From assembly GCF_016862575.1 (NCBI RefSeq), contig NZ_BONF01000033.1:62001-126000 (forward strand): a stretch of DNA of 64,000 nucleotides, in the 5' to 3' direction. The notes under the pieces were generated by a model. It worked only from the letters and a program-made list of their open reading frames with translations, made no database searches and was not told the DNA's origin. This DNA comes from Catellatospora bangladeshensis (GTDB lineage Bacteria; Actinomycetota; Actinomycetes; Mycobacteriales; Micromonosporaceae). This document shows positions 16,989-24,501 of the stretch, piece after piece. The translations under genes were made by a program, and so were the position numbers. Positions within the stretch are counted from its first letter, which is position 1, and each line of letters begins with the position of its first letter.

Positions 16989-18263
16989 TCAGTGGGCGGG
17001 GGCGGGGGTCGGGGTGGGGGTGGCGTCGCGGGCGATGCGGCGGGCGGCGGTGGTGGCGAGCAGGGCGCCGGTGCCGACCATGGCGGTGGCGGTCAGGATC
17101 ACGACGGAGAGCGCGGTGCCCTCGTTGATGAGCAGGCCGGACAGGGACGAGCCGGCCGCGAAGCCGACGTAGATGCCGGTGCCCACCCAGGTGAACGCTT
17201 CGGTGGTGCGCGCGGCGGGGGCGATGCGGGTGACCAGTTCGCACTCCACGGCGGTGGTCGGCGAGATGACCAGGCCGCCGAGGAACAGGATCACGGCCAG
17301 GCTGGGCAGGTCGAAGGCGAGCAGCATCGCCGCGAAGCCGACCGTGTTCAGGCACAGCAGCAGCGCGAACAGGCGGGCTCGACCCAGCCGCGGGTTCATG
17401 CCGGAGAACCAGATGCCGCCGACGATCGAACCGGCGCTCCAGGCGGCCACCACCGCGCCCGCGAACTGCGGCGCGTTGAGGTCGGCGGCGTACTTGGGAA
17501 TGGCCACCTCCATGACGCCGTACGCGGCGGCCTCCAGCGCGCCCACCACCAGCACGACGGCCAGGCTTAGCTTCATCAGGCGGCCGGTGAGCCGGGCTCG
17601 GGCGGCCTCTGACTCGGCGGCCGCGGCGAGCGCGGCGGTGCGCACCTCGCGGTAGCGGGCGGTCAGGCCGGGCGCGGCGGCCAGGCCCAGCGAGCCCGCG
17701 GTGGCCAGCAGCGCGGTGAGCACCACCGCCGCGTACGGGTTGCTGATCGCGGTGACCAGGGCGATCAGCACCGGGCCGAGCACGTACGTCAGCTCGACGG
17801 TGATCGCGTCGAACGCGTACGCCGTCTGCACGTGCTGCGGGGCCAGGCCCGGCAGCACCACGCGGGTGACCGCGCCGACGGGCGGGTTGGCGGCGCCGGC
17901 CAGCGCGGCCAGGCCGAGGATCAGCCCGACGTGCTGGTGTGTGGCGAGCGCGGCGACCATGCCGGTGAGCAGCACGCCGTAGAGGATGCCGGTGGTGCGC
18001 AGCACGGCGACGGCGTGGCCGCGGTCGCAGAGCCGGCCGAGCCAGGGCGCGGTGAAGGCGGTGATCGCCGAGTGCACGCCGGTGGCGATGCCGGCCACCG
18101 CGTACGAGCCGGTGCCGTGCTGGACGGCCAGGATGAACACGAGCGTGGCCATGCCGTAGGGCAGGCGCCCGATCAGGGACGGCAGCGCCACCCGGGCGAC
18201 CCCGGGGCTGGCGATGAGGGCACGGTAACGGCGGGCAGCGGTGACGACCGCGAGGCCGGACAT
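16989..18263 (-). CDS. MFS transporter
   Basis: A 424-aa major facilitator with about twelve hydrophobic segments. The loop 2-3 motif is partly recognisable as APWLGRLCDRGHAVAVLRTTG (about residues 72-92). LTYVLGPVLIALV and the long charged central loop (RYREVRTAALAAAAESEAARARLTGR) separate the two halves. It ends TPTPTPAPAH. The pattern matches actinomycete MFS drug or metabolite exporters; the substrate is unknown. The start is the complement of 18261-18263. A 51-aa gene lies 58 bp upstream on the same strand and probably shares its promoter. Confidence 0.9.
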   Translation of the reverse strand: MSGLAVVTAARRYRALIASPGVARVALPSLIGRLPYGMATLVFILAVQHGTGSYAVAGIATGVHSAITAFTAPWLGRLCDRGHAVAVLRTTGILYGVLLTGMVAALATHQHVGLILGLAALAGAANPPVGAVTRVVLPGLAPQHVQTAYAFDAITVELTYVLGPVLIALVTAISNPYAAVVLTALLATAGSLGLAAAPGLTARYREVRTAALAAAAESEAARARLTGRLMKLSLAVVLVVGALEAAAYGVMEVAIPKYAADLNAPQFAGAVVAAWSAGSIVGGIWFSGMNPRLGRARLFALLLCLNTVGFAAMLLAFDLPSLAVILFLGGLVISPTTAVECELVTRIAPAARTTEAFTWVGTGIYVGFAAGSSLSGLLINEGTALSVVILTATAMVGTGALLATTAARRIARDATPTPTPAPAH

Positions 18264-18321
18264 GGGACGAGCTCCAATGAGTGAGGAGAGAAGCGGTGGG
18301 CGTCGGCGCTGGGCGGCGACG

Positions 18322-18477
18322 TCAACCGAAGCGGCGGGCCGCCTGGCGGCTCCAGCAGCGCTTCACCACGACGGCGTCGTCCTCGTACGCCGTCAGCGTC
18401 ACTTTCGTCGTGAAGTGGGCCCCGTCTTCCATGGAGATCCGGACCTGCTCGCTGCGCCCTGCGGCCCGCGTGGCCAT
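18322..18477 (-). CDS. Small 51-aa hypothetical protein upstream of MFS gene
   Basis: A short gene with a strong ribosome site: GGGAGGGG lies 7 nt before the ATG (complement of 18475-18477). The product begins MATRAAGRSEQVRISMEDG and contains HFTTKVTLTAYEDDAVVVKR, ending CWSRQAARRFG. It is soluble, with an alternating hydrophobic pattern suggestive of beta strands. No family is recognised. It lies between an operator-like palindrome (18515-18532) and the MFS gene on the same strand, so it is probably the first gene of that transcript. Confidence 0.65.
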   Translation of the reverse strand: MATRAAGRSEQVRISMEDGAHFTTKVTLTAYEDDAVVVKRCWSRQAARRFG

Positions 18478-18514
18478 GCCGACACCCCTCCCGGTTCCCC
18501 TGAAGGCTACTTCC

Positions 18515-18532
18515 TGACTGAGCCATCAGTCA
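18515..18532. promoter_or_regulatory. TGACTGA-N4-TCAGTCA operator-like palindrome
   Basis: Perfect 7-bp arms with a 4-nt spacer, located 38 bp before the 51-aa gene that leads the MFS transcript. On the minus strand the palindrome overlaps TTGACT, a possible -35 element. Size and spacing fit a TetR-family operator; the neighbouring TetR genes at 16.2 or 18.6 kb are the candidate regulators. Confidence 0.55.
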
Positions 18533-18576
18533 AAGAAGGCCGTGCCTGGCACAGAGGCGCCCAGGTCACACTGGTC

Positions 18577-19179
18577 TCAACGAGACACGGGAGTGTGCGA
18601 CAGCGCCTCGAGGCCGGCGAGGAAGGTCTCCGCCTCCAGCTCGCCCAGCAGCACCCGCTGCAACGCGTAGCCGGGGATGAGGCCGAACAGCACCGAGCCC
18701 ACCGCGTGCGGGTCGGCGTCGGCGGGCAGCCGCCCCGCCTCGATCTGGCGGCGGGCGAGGTCGTCGAAGTGGCCGCGCATGCGGCCGTACACCCGCCGCA
18801 CGAACTCGGCGAGCTGCGGGTTGCGCAGCGACTCGGACCAGACCTGCAGCGCCATCGGGAACACCCCGGCCGGGCCGGTCTGCAGGTCGACGAAGCGGAT
18901 CAGCCGCCGCATCACGTCGGCGATCGGGGGCGGGGAGTCCATGGCGCGCATCTCGTCGAGCAGCGCGTCCACCGAGCCGAGCACCTCCTCTGCGATCGCC
19001 TGGATCAGCTCCTCCTTGCTGCGGAAGTAGCGGTAGAACGCGCCGACGGACAGCTCGGCCTCGCTGATCACATCCTGCATCGAGGTGGCGTGGAAGCCGT
19101 TGCGGGCGAAGCAGATCCGGGCCGCGTCGAGGATCTGCTGGCGGCGGGCGGCGAGATGGGCTTCGGATACGCGTGGCAT
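18577..19179 (-). CDS. TetR family transcriptional regulator
   Basis: A 200-aa protein with the helix-turn-helix ATSMQDVISEAELSVGAFYRYF and the following KEELIQAIAEEV typical of TetR repressors. The C-terminal domain carries FVDLQTGPAGVFPMALQVWSE. Three in-frame ATGs (complements ending 19179, 19188 and 19191) are possible; 19179 begins MPRVSEAHLAARRQQIL, the usual family opening, and has GAGAG upstream, but leaderless use of 19191 is possible. It diverges from a membrane-protein gene, and a perfect GAACGATCGTTC palindrome lies 18 bp outside its start, so autoregulation and control of the divergent gene are likely. Confidence 0.9.
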   Translation of the reverse strand: MPRVSEAHLAARRQQILDAARICFARNGFHATSMQDVISEAELSVGAFYRYFRSKEELIQAIAEEVLGSVDALLDEMRAMDSPPPIADVMRRLIRFVDLQTGPAGVFPMALQVWSESLRNPQLAEFVRRVYGRMRGHFDDLARRQIEAGRLPADADPHAVGSVLFGLIPGYALQRVLLGELEAETFLAGLEALSHTPVSR

Positions 19180-19196
19180 GGCTCTCATCATAAAAC

Positions 19197-19262
19197 GAAC
19201 GATCGTTCTTGACACGGTCCCGCCGGAAGCGCATCTTGTGTTTAAGAGAACGAGCATTCGTT
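19197..19262 (+). promoter_or_regulatory. Promoter with two TetR-type operators
   Basis: A perfect palindrome GAACGATCGTTC (19197-19208) abuts TTGACA (-35, 19209-19214). CATCTT (19232-19237) follows at 17 bp as a possible -10. A second half-similar palindrome, AACGAGCATTCGTT (19249-19262), lies over the expected transcription start. Operators on both sides of the promoter would allow tight repression of the membrane-protein gene at 19278 and of the divergent tetR. Confidence 0.65.
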
Positions 19263-19277
19263 TTAAGGAGATCCACG

Positions 19278-20303
19278 ATGCGCCGCACTCCGCCCCCGGC
19301 GGTCCTGGCGGTGGTCCTCGCCGTAGCGGTGATGACCCTCCAGGCGCTGCTGCTGCCCCTGTTCGCCGGCCCGGCCGCCAACATCGCGCCGCGCGACCTG
19401 CCCGTGGTCGTCACCGGACCCGCCCCGGCCGTCGCCGCGTTCACCGCGAAGCTCGAGTCCACGAGCCCCGGCGCCTTCGCGGTCACCGAGGTCGCCGACG
19501 CGGACGCCGCCGACGCGGCGGTGCTGGACCGCGAGGCGTACGCCGCCTTCATCCTCGGGCCGTCGGGTCTCACCCTGCACACGGCCTCGGCCGCCGCGCC
19601 GCCGGTGGCGAGCCTGTTCAGCGCCGCCGCCGCGCAGCTCGGTGCGGGCACCGGCATGCAGGTCACGGTCGAGGACCTCGCCCCGCTGAGCGCGGACGAC
19701 CTGCACGGCGGCGGGTTTGCGGCGGGCTTCTTCCCGCTGGTGATCACGTCGCTGCTGGCCGCGATCGCGCTCTATTTCGCGGTGCCGCGCTTCGGCGCCC
19801 GGCTCACCGGCCTGATCACGTTCGCCCTGCTGGCCGGGGCGATGGGCGCGACCGTGCTGCAGAGCTGGCTCGGCGTGGTCGGCGGCGAGTGGCTGCCGGT
19901 GGCCGGGGCGATCTCGCTGCTCGTGCTCGCCATCAGCGCCACCGTGCACGGCCTGGCCACCGTCGCGGGCCCGCCCGGCATCGGCCTCGGCGTGGTGCTG
20001 ATCCTGCTGGTCGGCAACGCGCTGGGCGCGGTCGCCGCCGCGCCGGAGCTGCTGCCGCAGCCGTGGGGCGAGTTCGGGCAGTGGCTGCCCATCGGCGCCG
20101 GAGCCACCCTGCTGCGCTCGGCCGCCTGGTTCGACGGCGCGGGGGCCGGCGGTGCGGTGTGGGTCCTGGTCACCTGGGCCGTCGTCGGTCTCGCCCTGAT
20201 CGGCGTCGGCTGGCTCGGCCGCAAGCCCGAACCGCAGGCCGCCGAGCCGGACGCGGAGGCGCACGAGGCCGCCCGCCGCCTCGGCGCTACGGTGGCTGCC
20301 TGA
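19278..20303 (+). CDS. ABC-2/YhgE-like membrane protein
   Basis: A 341-aa membrane protein starting at ATG 19278 with AAGGAG 7 nt upstream. It has one N-terminal helix (about residues 9-31), a roughly 120-residue extracytoplasmic domain (VVVTGPAPAVAAFTAKLEST onward, about 42-155), then five or six hydrophobic segments to residue 318 and a charged cytosolic tail. One helix, a large outer loop and a multi-helix block is the layout of ABC-2 permease or YhgE/Pip-like proteins. No ATPase gene is adjacent, so it may work alone or with an unlinked ATPase. TetR operators flank its promoter, suggesting induction by a toxic compound. Confidence 0.72.
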   Translation: MRRTPPPAVLAVVLAVAVMTLQALLLPLFAGPAANIAPRDLPVVVTGPAPAVAAFTAKLESTSPGAFAVTEVADADAADAAVLDREAYAAFILGPSGLTLHTASAAAPPVASLFSAAAAQLGAGTGMQVTVEDLAPLSADDLHGGGFAAGFFPLVITSLLAAIALYFAVPRFGARLTGLITFALLAGAMGATVLQSWLGVVGGEWLPVAGAISLLVLAISATVHGLATVAGPPGIGLGVVLILLVGNALGAVAAAPELLPQPWGEFGQWLPIGAGATLLRSAAWFDGAGAGGAVWVLVTWAVVGLALIGVGWLGRKPEPQAAEPDAEAHEAARRLGATVAA

Positions 20304-20310
20304 GCCGACG

Positions 20311-20344
20311 TACGCCGGGCGCGCCCGCCTGCGCGCCCGGCGTA
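20311..20344 (+). terminator. Intrinsic terminator-like hairpin
   Basis: Perfect 14-bp arms TACGCCGGGCGCGC (20311-20324) and its complement (20331-20344) enclose a 6-nt loop, 8 bp after the stop of the TetR-controlled membrane protein. There is no T-tract, as is common for actinomycete terminators. Confidence 0.75.
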
Positions 20345-20436
20345 TCCGTGCGCGGAAGATCCGGTCCCGCGCAGGAATGCGCCCACCGCGGTGATTGTTG
20401 GCTCCGGTGGACGACCATCTGCAGGAGGCTGACGAC

Positions 20437-21345
20437 GTGCGGGACCCACAGAAGCTCTACCAGCTGACCGGCGAGCTGCCCGAGCTGGGCAGGCCGGTCC
20501 TGCTGCACGCGCTCTCGGGGTTCGTGGACGCGGGCGCGGCCGGCCGGCTGGCCCGCGAGCACCTGCTCGACACGCTCGACGCGACCCTGGTCGCCGAGTT
20601 CGACCTCGACCAGCTCTACGACTACCGCTCGCGCCGCCCGCTGATGCACTTCTCCTCCGACCACTGGGTGTCCTACGACGCGCCCAAGCTGGAGCTGCAC
20701 GCCCTGCGCGACGATGACGACACCCCGTTCCTGCTGCTCACGGGCCCGGAGCCGGACTTCCAGTGGGAGCGGTTCGTCGCGGCGGTCACCGGACTGATCG
20801 ACCGGCTCCAGGTGCGGCTGACCATCGGCGTACACGCCATCCCGATGTCCGTGCCGCACACCCGCCCGGCGGGCGTGACCGCGCACGGCACCCGGCCGGA
20901 GCTGGTGGTGGGCCACGAGCCGTGGATCACCGACGTGCAGGTCCCGGCGAGCATGACCAACCTGCTGGAGTTCCGCCTCGGCGAGTCCGGCCACGACGCG
21001 ATGGGCTTCGCCGCGCACGTGCCGCACTACCTGGCCGACAGCGAGTATCCGCAGGCCGCCGAGCTGCTGCTGACCTCGGTCTCGCGGGCCACCGGCCTGC
21101 TGCTGCCCACCGAGGACCTGCGCGACGCGGGCGAGCGGGTGCGCGAGGAGATCGAGCGCCAGCTCGTCGACAACCACCAGGCCGCCGCCGTGGTCAAGGC
21201 GCTGGAGGAGCAGTACGACGCGTTCACCCGGGGACGGGCGGGCAATCTGCTCACCGAGCCGACGCCGCTGCCCACCGCCGAGGAGCTGGGCGCCGAGCTC
21301 GAACGCTTCCTCGCCGAACACAACAAGGGCGACGCCAAGGACTGA
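20437..21345 (+). CDS. PAC2 family protein
   Basis: A 302-aa cytosolic protein of the PAC2 (proteasome assembly chaperone 2-like) family, common in actinomycetes, whose biochemical role is unsettled. Conserved features are VLLHALSGFVDAGAAGRLA (about residues 22-40), the LYDYRSRRPLMHF segment, and LTGPEPDFQWERF, followed by GVHAIPMSVPHTRP. The C-terminal 70 residues are acidic and helical (EEIERQLVDNHQAAAVVKAL). The GTG at 20437 is chosen because CAGGAGG lies 9 nt upstream; a TTG at 20395 lacks such a site. A copy of the 53-bp repeat follows 8 bp after the stop. Confidence 0.87.
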   Translation: MRDPQKLYQLTGELPELGRPVLLHALSGFVDAGAAGRLAREHLLDTLDATLVAEFDLDQLYDYRSRRPLMHFSSDHWVSYDAPKLELHALRDDDDTPFLLLTGPEPDFQWERFVAAVTGLIDRLQVRLTIGVHAIPMSVPHTRPAGVTAHGTRPELVVGHEPWITDVQVPASMTNLLEFRLGESGHDAMGFAAHVPHYLADSEYPQAAELLLTSVSRATGLLLPTEDLRDAGERVREEIERQLVDNHQAAAVVKALEEQYDAFTRGRAGNLLTEPTPLPTAEELGAELERFLAEHNKGDAKD

Positions 21346-21353
21346 CCCACAGG

Positions 21354-21406
21354 AAGGAAGGGCACCTTCTTAACGCTTTGTGTATAGGAAGGTGCCCTTC
21401 TTAACG
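21354..21406 (+). repeat. 53-bp double-hairpin repeat, copy 2
   Basis: It begins 8 nt after the PAC2 gene stop with AAGGAAGGGCACC and ends TTCTTAACG. The two palindromic units are in opposite loop orientation (GCA then TGC), so a single long hairpin can form. The orientation relative to the upstream gene is the same as in copies 1, 3, 5, 6, 8 and 9. Confidence 0.88.
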
Positions 21407-21492
21407 CGTCCCTGGCCGGGTATTGCCGAACCGGGTATGTGCACGCATGATGACGGGACTTTCCGTGCACCGCGTGCGAGAGCGAGGCGACG

Positions 21493-23043
21493 ATGCCCTT
21501 TTCGAGTCCCCTGGCCGAGGTCGAGATCCCCGAGGTCTCCGTGCCCCAGCTCGTCATCGGACCGGCGGCGGCGCGGGGCGAGCATCCCGCGCTGATCGAC
21601 GGGCGCACCGGCCAGACCATCACGTACGCGCAGCTCGCGCACATGGTCGACCGGCTCGCCGCGGGGCTGGCCGGGGCGGGGCTGCGCCCGGGTGACGTGC
21701 TGGCGCTGTTCAGCCCGAACACGCTGCTCTACCCGGTGGTGTTCCACGCCGCGCTGGCCGCGGGGGCGACCGTCACCACCGTCAACGCGCTCGCCACGCC
21801 CAAGGACCTCACCACGCAGCTGTCCGACTCCGGCGCGAAGTTCCTGGTCACCGTGTCGCCCTTCCTCGACCGGGCGTCGGCCGCGGCCGCGCAGGTGCAG
21901 GAGGTGTTCGTCTGTGACACGGCTGAGGGATACCGCTCGGTGCAGGAACTGATGGCCGCCACCGACCCGGCCCCGGCCGTCGCGATCGACCCGGCCACGA
22001 CGCTGGCCGTGCTGCCCTACTCCTCCGGCACCACCGGGGTGGCCAAGGGCGTCATGCTGACCCACCGCAACCTGGTCGCGAACATCGCGCAGACCCAGGA
22101 GGTGGTCAGGTACGAACCCGCCGACCGCGTCCTCGCGGTGCTGCCGTTCTTCCACATCTACGGCCTGACCGTGCTGATGAACATGGCGCTGTCCAAGGGC
22201 GCCGCGCTGGTCGTGCTGCCGCGCTTCGACCTCGCCGAGTTCCTCACCGCGCTGCAGGACCAGCGGGTCAACCGGGCGTTCGTCGCGCCGCCGATCGTGC
22301 TGGCGCTGGCCAAGCACCCGCTCGTGGCCCAGTACGACCTGTCCGCGCTGCGGGTGGTCTTCTCCGGCGCGGCCCCGCTCGACGGCGACCTGGCCCAGGC
22401 GTGCGCCGACCGGCTCGGCTGCGTGGTGCAGCAGGGCTACGGCATGACCGAGCTGTCTCCCGTCTCGCACGCGCAGGTGCACGGCGACACCCGGGTCAAG
22501 CCGGGCACCGTCGGCCCGCTCATCCCGAACACGCTGGCCAAGGTCGTGGACGTGGCCACCGGCGCGGAACTCGGGGTCGGCGAGCCCGGCGAGCTGTGGA
22601 TCAAGGGCCCGCAGGTGATGCAGGGCTACCTGGGCCGCCGCGCGGACACCGACGCGACCGTGGACGCCGAGGGCTGGCTGCACACCGGGGACGTGGGGCT
22701 GGTCGACGCGGAGGGCGACTGGTTCATCGTCGACCGGGTCAAGGAGCTGATCAAGTACAAGGGCTACCAGGTGCCGCCCGCCGAGCTGGAGGCGGTGCTG
22801 CTCGGCCACCCCGGCATCGCCGACGCGGCCGTGGTCGCCGGGCACGACGCCGAGGGCGAGGAGATCCCGCACGCCTTCGTCGCGGTCGCCGCCGGCGCCG
22901 AACTCACCGCCCAGGACGTGCAGGACTACGTCGCCGAGCGGGTGGCGCCGTACAAGCGCGTCCGCGCCGTCACCTTCGTCGACACCATCCCCAAGAGCGC
23001 CTCCGGCAAGATCCTCCGCAAGGACCTCCGCGCCCAGCTGTGA
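21493..23043 (+). CDS. AMP-dependent acyl-CoA ligase (4-coumarate-CoA ligase-like)
   Basis: A 516-aa ANL-superfamily adenylating enzyme that activates a carboxylate with ATP and then couples it to CoA. The P-loop-like motif is YSSGTTGVAKGVMLTH (about residues 176-191). FFHIYGL, VFSGAAPL, QQGYGMTELSPVSH, WLHTGDVG and the C-terminal catalytic lysine in PKSASGKILRK are all present and in order. The pattern is nearest to the 4-coumarate/medium-chain ligases; the substrate is not readable. The ATG at 21493 has GAGCGAGG upstream. It is flanked by two copies of the 53-bp repeat, one ending the gene before and one 3 nt after its own stop. Confidence 0.93.
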   Translation: MPFSSPLAEVEIPEVSVPQLVIGPAAARGEHPALIDGRTGQTITYAQLAHMVDRLAAGLAGAGLRPGDVLALFSPNTLLYPVVFHAALAAGATVTTVNALATPKDLTTQLSDSGAKFLVTVSPFLDRASAAAAQVQEVFVCDTAEGYRSVQELMAATDPAPAVAIDPATTLAVLPYSSGTTGVAKGVMLTHRNLVANIAQTQEVVRYEPADRVLAVLPFFHIYGLTVLMNMALSKGAALVVLPRFDLAEFLTALQDQRVNRAFVAPPIVLALAKHPLVAQYDLSALRVVFSGAAPLDGDLAQACADRLGCVVQQGYGMTELSPVSHAQVHGDTRVKPGTVGPLIPNTLAKVVDVATGAELGVGEPGELWIKGPQVMQGYLGRRADTDATVDAEGWLHTGDVGLVDAEGDWFIVDRVKELIKYKGYQVPPAELEAVLLGHPGIADAAVVAGHDAEGEEIPHAFVAVAAGAELTAQDVQDYVAERVAPYKRVRAVTFVDTIPKSASGKILRKDLRAQL

Positions 23044-23045
23044 GC

Positions 23046-23099
23046 GAAGGAAGGGCACCTTCTCAACGGTTTCCGTAGTAGAAGGTGCCCTTCCTAACG
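23046..23099 (+). repeat. 53-bp double-hairpin repeat, copy 3
   Basis: It starts 3 nt after the ligase stop (GAAGGAAGGGCACC) and ends TTCCTAACG. It has one substitution in the first unit (TTCTCAACG) and a GTTTCCGTAGTAG spacer. The units can pair into one long hairpin. Confidence 0.88.
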
Positions 23100-23182
23100 T
23101 CCCGGTGGGTGGTGCTGTGGATCAAGGCATGGGCGCCGCTCCCGGCCGGGCAGGGCTCCTGGGGTCGGGCGGGTGACACCGG

Positions 23183-23195
23183 GCATACCCCCTGG
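23183..23195 (-). promoter_or_regulatory. GCATACCCCCTGG motif
   Basis: The exact reverse complement of the 13-mer at 7102-7114. It lies 70 bp before the AEC transporter start in a 165-bp stretch that is otherwise featureless apart from the repeat at its left end. A regulatory role is only suggested by recurrence. Confidence 0.3.
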
Positions 23196-23264
23196 TGGTC
23201 CGCTTTTCGGGCGGGAGGGACCCCGCCTGAGGGGACTGCAAACGCGCAGGACTAGCGTGACCAG

Positions 23265-24290
23265 GTGTTCGCCGCGTTCGCTCCGATCTGGATGATCACC
23301 GCGCTGGGCTGGGGCACCATGCGGTTCGGGGTGCTGACCCGGGCCACCCAGCAGGCGCTGGCGAACTTCACCTTCCTCATCGCGATCCCGTGCGTGCTGT
23401 TCAGCTCGCTGGTCAAGGTCCCCCTCGGCGAGCTGCCCCTGCGGCCGCTGGCCGCCGTCGCGCTGAGCACGCTGCTCATCGGGCTCGCGGTGTACTTCGT
23501 CGCGCGGCGGCTCATGCCCGGCCCCGACGGCGACCGGGTCATCGCGGCGATGGCGGCGGCGTACCTGAACGCGGGCAACCTCGGCGTGCCGGTCGCGCTG
23601 TACGTGCTCAAGGACGTCTCGCTGATCATGGCGGTGCTCGTCTTCCAGACGATCCTGCTCACCCCGCTGATCGTCGGCCGGCTCGACGCCTCGGCCCACC
23701 GCCTCGGCCTGCTCGCCCGTCCCGCCGACGGGGAAGCGCCGCCTGGCGACGCCGGGCCCAGTGGCGACGCCGGGCCGCCTGGCGAGGCCGGGCCGCGTCG
23801 TGACGCCTTGCCTGGGCGGTGGCGGCGGCTGGCGATGCTGCCGCTGCGTACCCCCGTGATCCTGGGCTCGCTCGGCGGGGTCACCGCGAGCGCGGCCGGC
23901 TGGCTGCCGCCGGAGTGGCTGCTGCGGCCGCTGGAGCTGCTGGGCGGCGCGGCGGTGCCCGCGGCGCTTTTCGCGCTCGGCATGTCGCTGCACCAGACCG
24001 ACGGCAGGGCGTGGCGGCTGCCCGGCCGGGACGTGGCCGCGGCGGTGCTGCTGAAGGTCGTCGCGCAGCCGCTGGCGGCGTACCTGATCGGCCGCTACCT
24101 GCTGCACCTCGACGGCGCGGCCCTGCTGGCGGTGACCCTGGTCTCCGGGCTGCCGACGGCCCAGAACACCTTCGTGTACGCGTCGGAGTTCCGTGCCGCC
24201 ACGGAGCTGAGCCGCAACGCGATCCTGTTCTCCAGCCTGCTGTCGATGGGCACGCTCACGTTGATCCTCTGGCTGCTCGGCCCCGCCTGA
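23265..24290 (+). CDS. AEC family transporter (auxin efflux carrier-like)
   Basis: A 341-aa secondary transporter with about ten helices in two five-helix bundles. It opens FAAFAPIWMITALGWGTMRFG; the first bundle has MAAAYLNAGNLGVPVALYVL, the characteristic AEC motif, and the second begins at PVILGSLGGVTASAAGWLPP and ends with GLPTAQNTFVYASEF. The central cytosolic loop (about residues 150-185) holds a collagen-like hexapeptide repeat, (P/S)GDAGP, encoded by an 18-bp tandem repeat. AEC proteins export carboxylates or amino-acid derivatives. The GTG at 23265 has a weak ribosome site, so a slightly different start is possible. Confidence 0.88.
   Translation: MFAAFAPIWMITALGWGTMRFGVLTRATQQALANFTFLIAIPCVLFSSLVKVPLGELPLRPLAAVALSTLLIGLAVYFVARRLMPGPDGDRVIAAMAAAYLNAGNLGVPVALYVLKDVSLIMAVLVFQTILLTPLIVGRLDASAHRLGLLARPADGEAPPGDAGPSGDAGPPGEAGPRRDALPGRWRRLAMLPLRTPVILGSLGGVTASAAGWLPPEWLLRPLELLGGAAVPAALFALGMSLHQTDGRAWRLPGRDVAAAVLLKVVAQPLAAYLIGRYLLHLDGAALLAVTLVSGLPTAQNTFVYASEFRAATELSRNAILFSSLLSMGTLTLILWLLGPA
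23742..23813 (+). repeat. In-frame 18-bp tandem repeat in AEC transporter gene
   Basis: Four 18-bp units, at 23742-23759, 23760-23777, 23778-23795 and a diverged unit at 23796-23813, encode PGDAGP, SGDAGP, PGEAGP and RRDALP. They form the loop between the two helical bundles. Copy-number change would alter loop length without breaking the frame. Confidence 0.85.
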
Positions 24291-24300
24291 CCTGCGAGAT

Positions 24301-24353
24301 GTTAAGAAGGTGCCCTTCCTCTACGGAAAGCGTTAAGAAGGTGCCCTTCCTTT
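24301..24353 (-). repeat. 53-bp double-hairpin repeat, copy 4 (reversed)
   Basis: This copy is identical to copy 7 (29799-29851) over 53 nt. It is the only one reversed relative to the gene before it (AEC transporter stop at 24290). Its two units share the same loop orientation, so they form two small hairpins rather than one perfect long one. Confidence 0.88.
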
Positions 24354-24373
24354 CCTCACGGGTAGGAGGAATG

Positions 24374-24439
24374 ATGATTCGCGGAGCTGGATGTGCCGCG
24401 TGGTGCCAGGGCAGAGTGCACGGGCGCGGCTGGGCGTGA
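24374..24439 (+). CDS. Possible 21-22-aa leader peptide upstream of cellulase gene
   Basis: A perfect AGGAGG (24364-24369) is followed by ATGATG; the second ATG (24374) has a 4-nt spacing. The ORF reads MIRGAGCAAWCQGRVHGRGW plus A and stops at 24437-24439, 62 bp before the GH6 start. It contains two cysteines and two tryptophans. Such short ORFs before a gene can act as translational leaders. No hairpin pair typical of attenuation is obvious, and the spacing is short, so this is tentative. Confidence 0.3.
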   Translation: MIRGAGCAAWCQGRVHGRGWA

Positions 24440-24501
24440 CGTCTGTCGTGGACGAGTCCGGGTGACCCCGTTGACCATGCACAGACTTCCGAGGAGACGC
24501 G

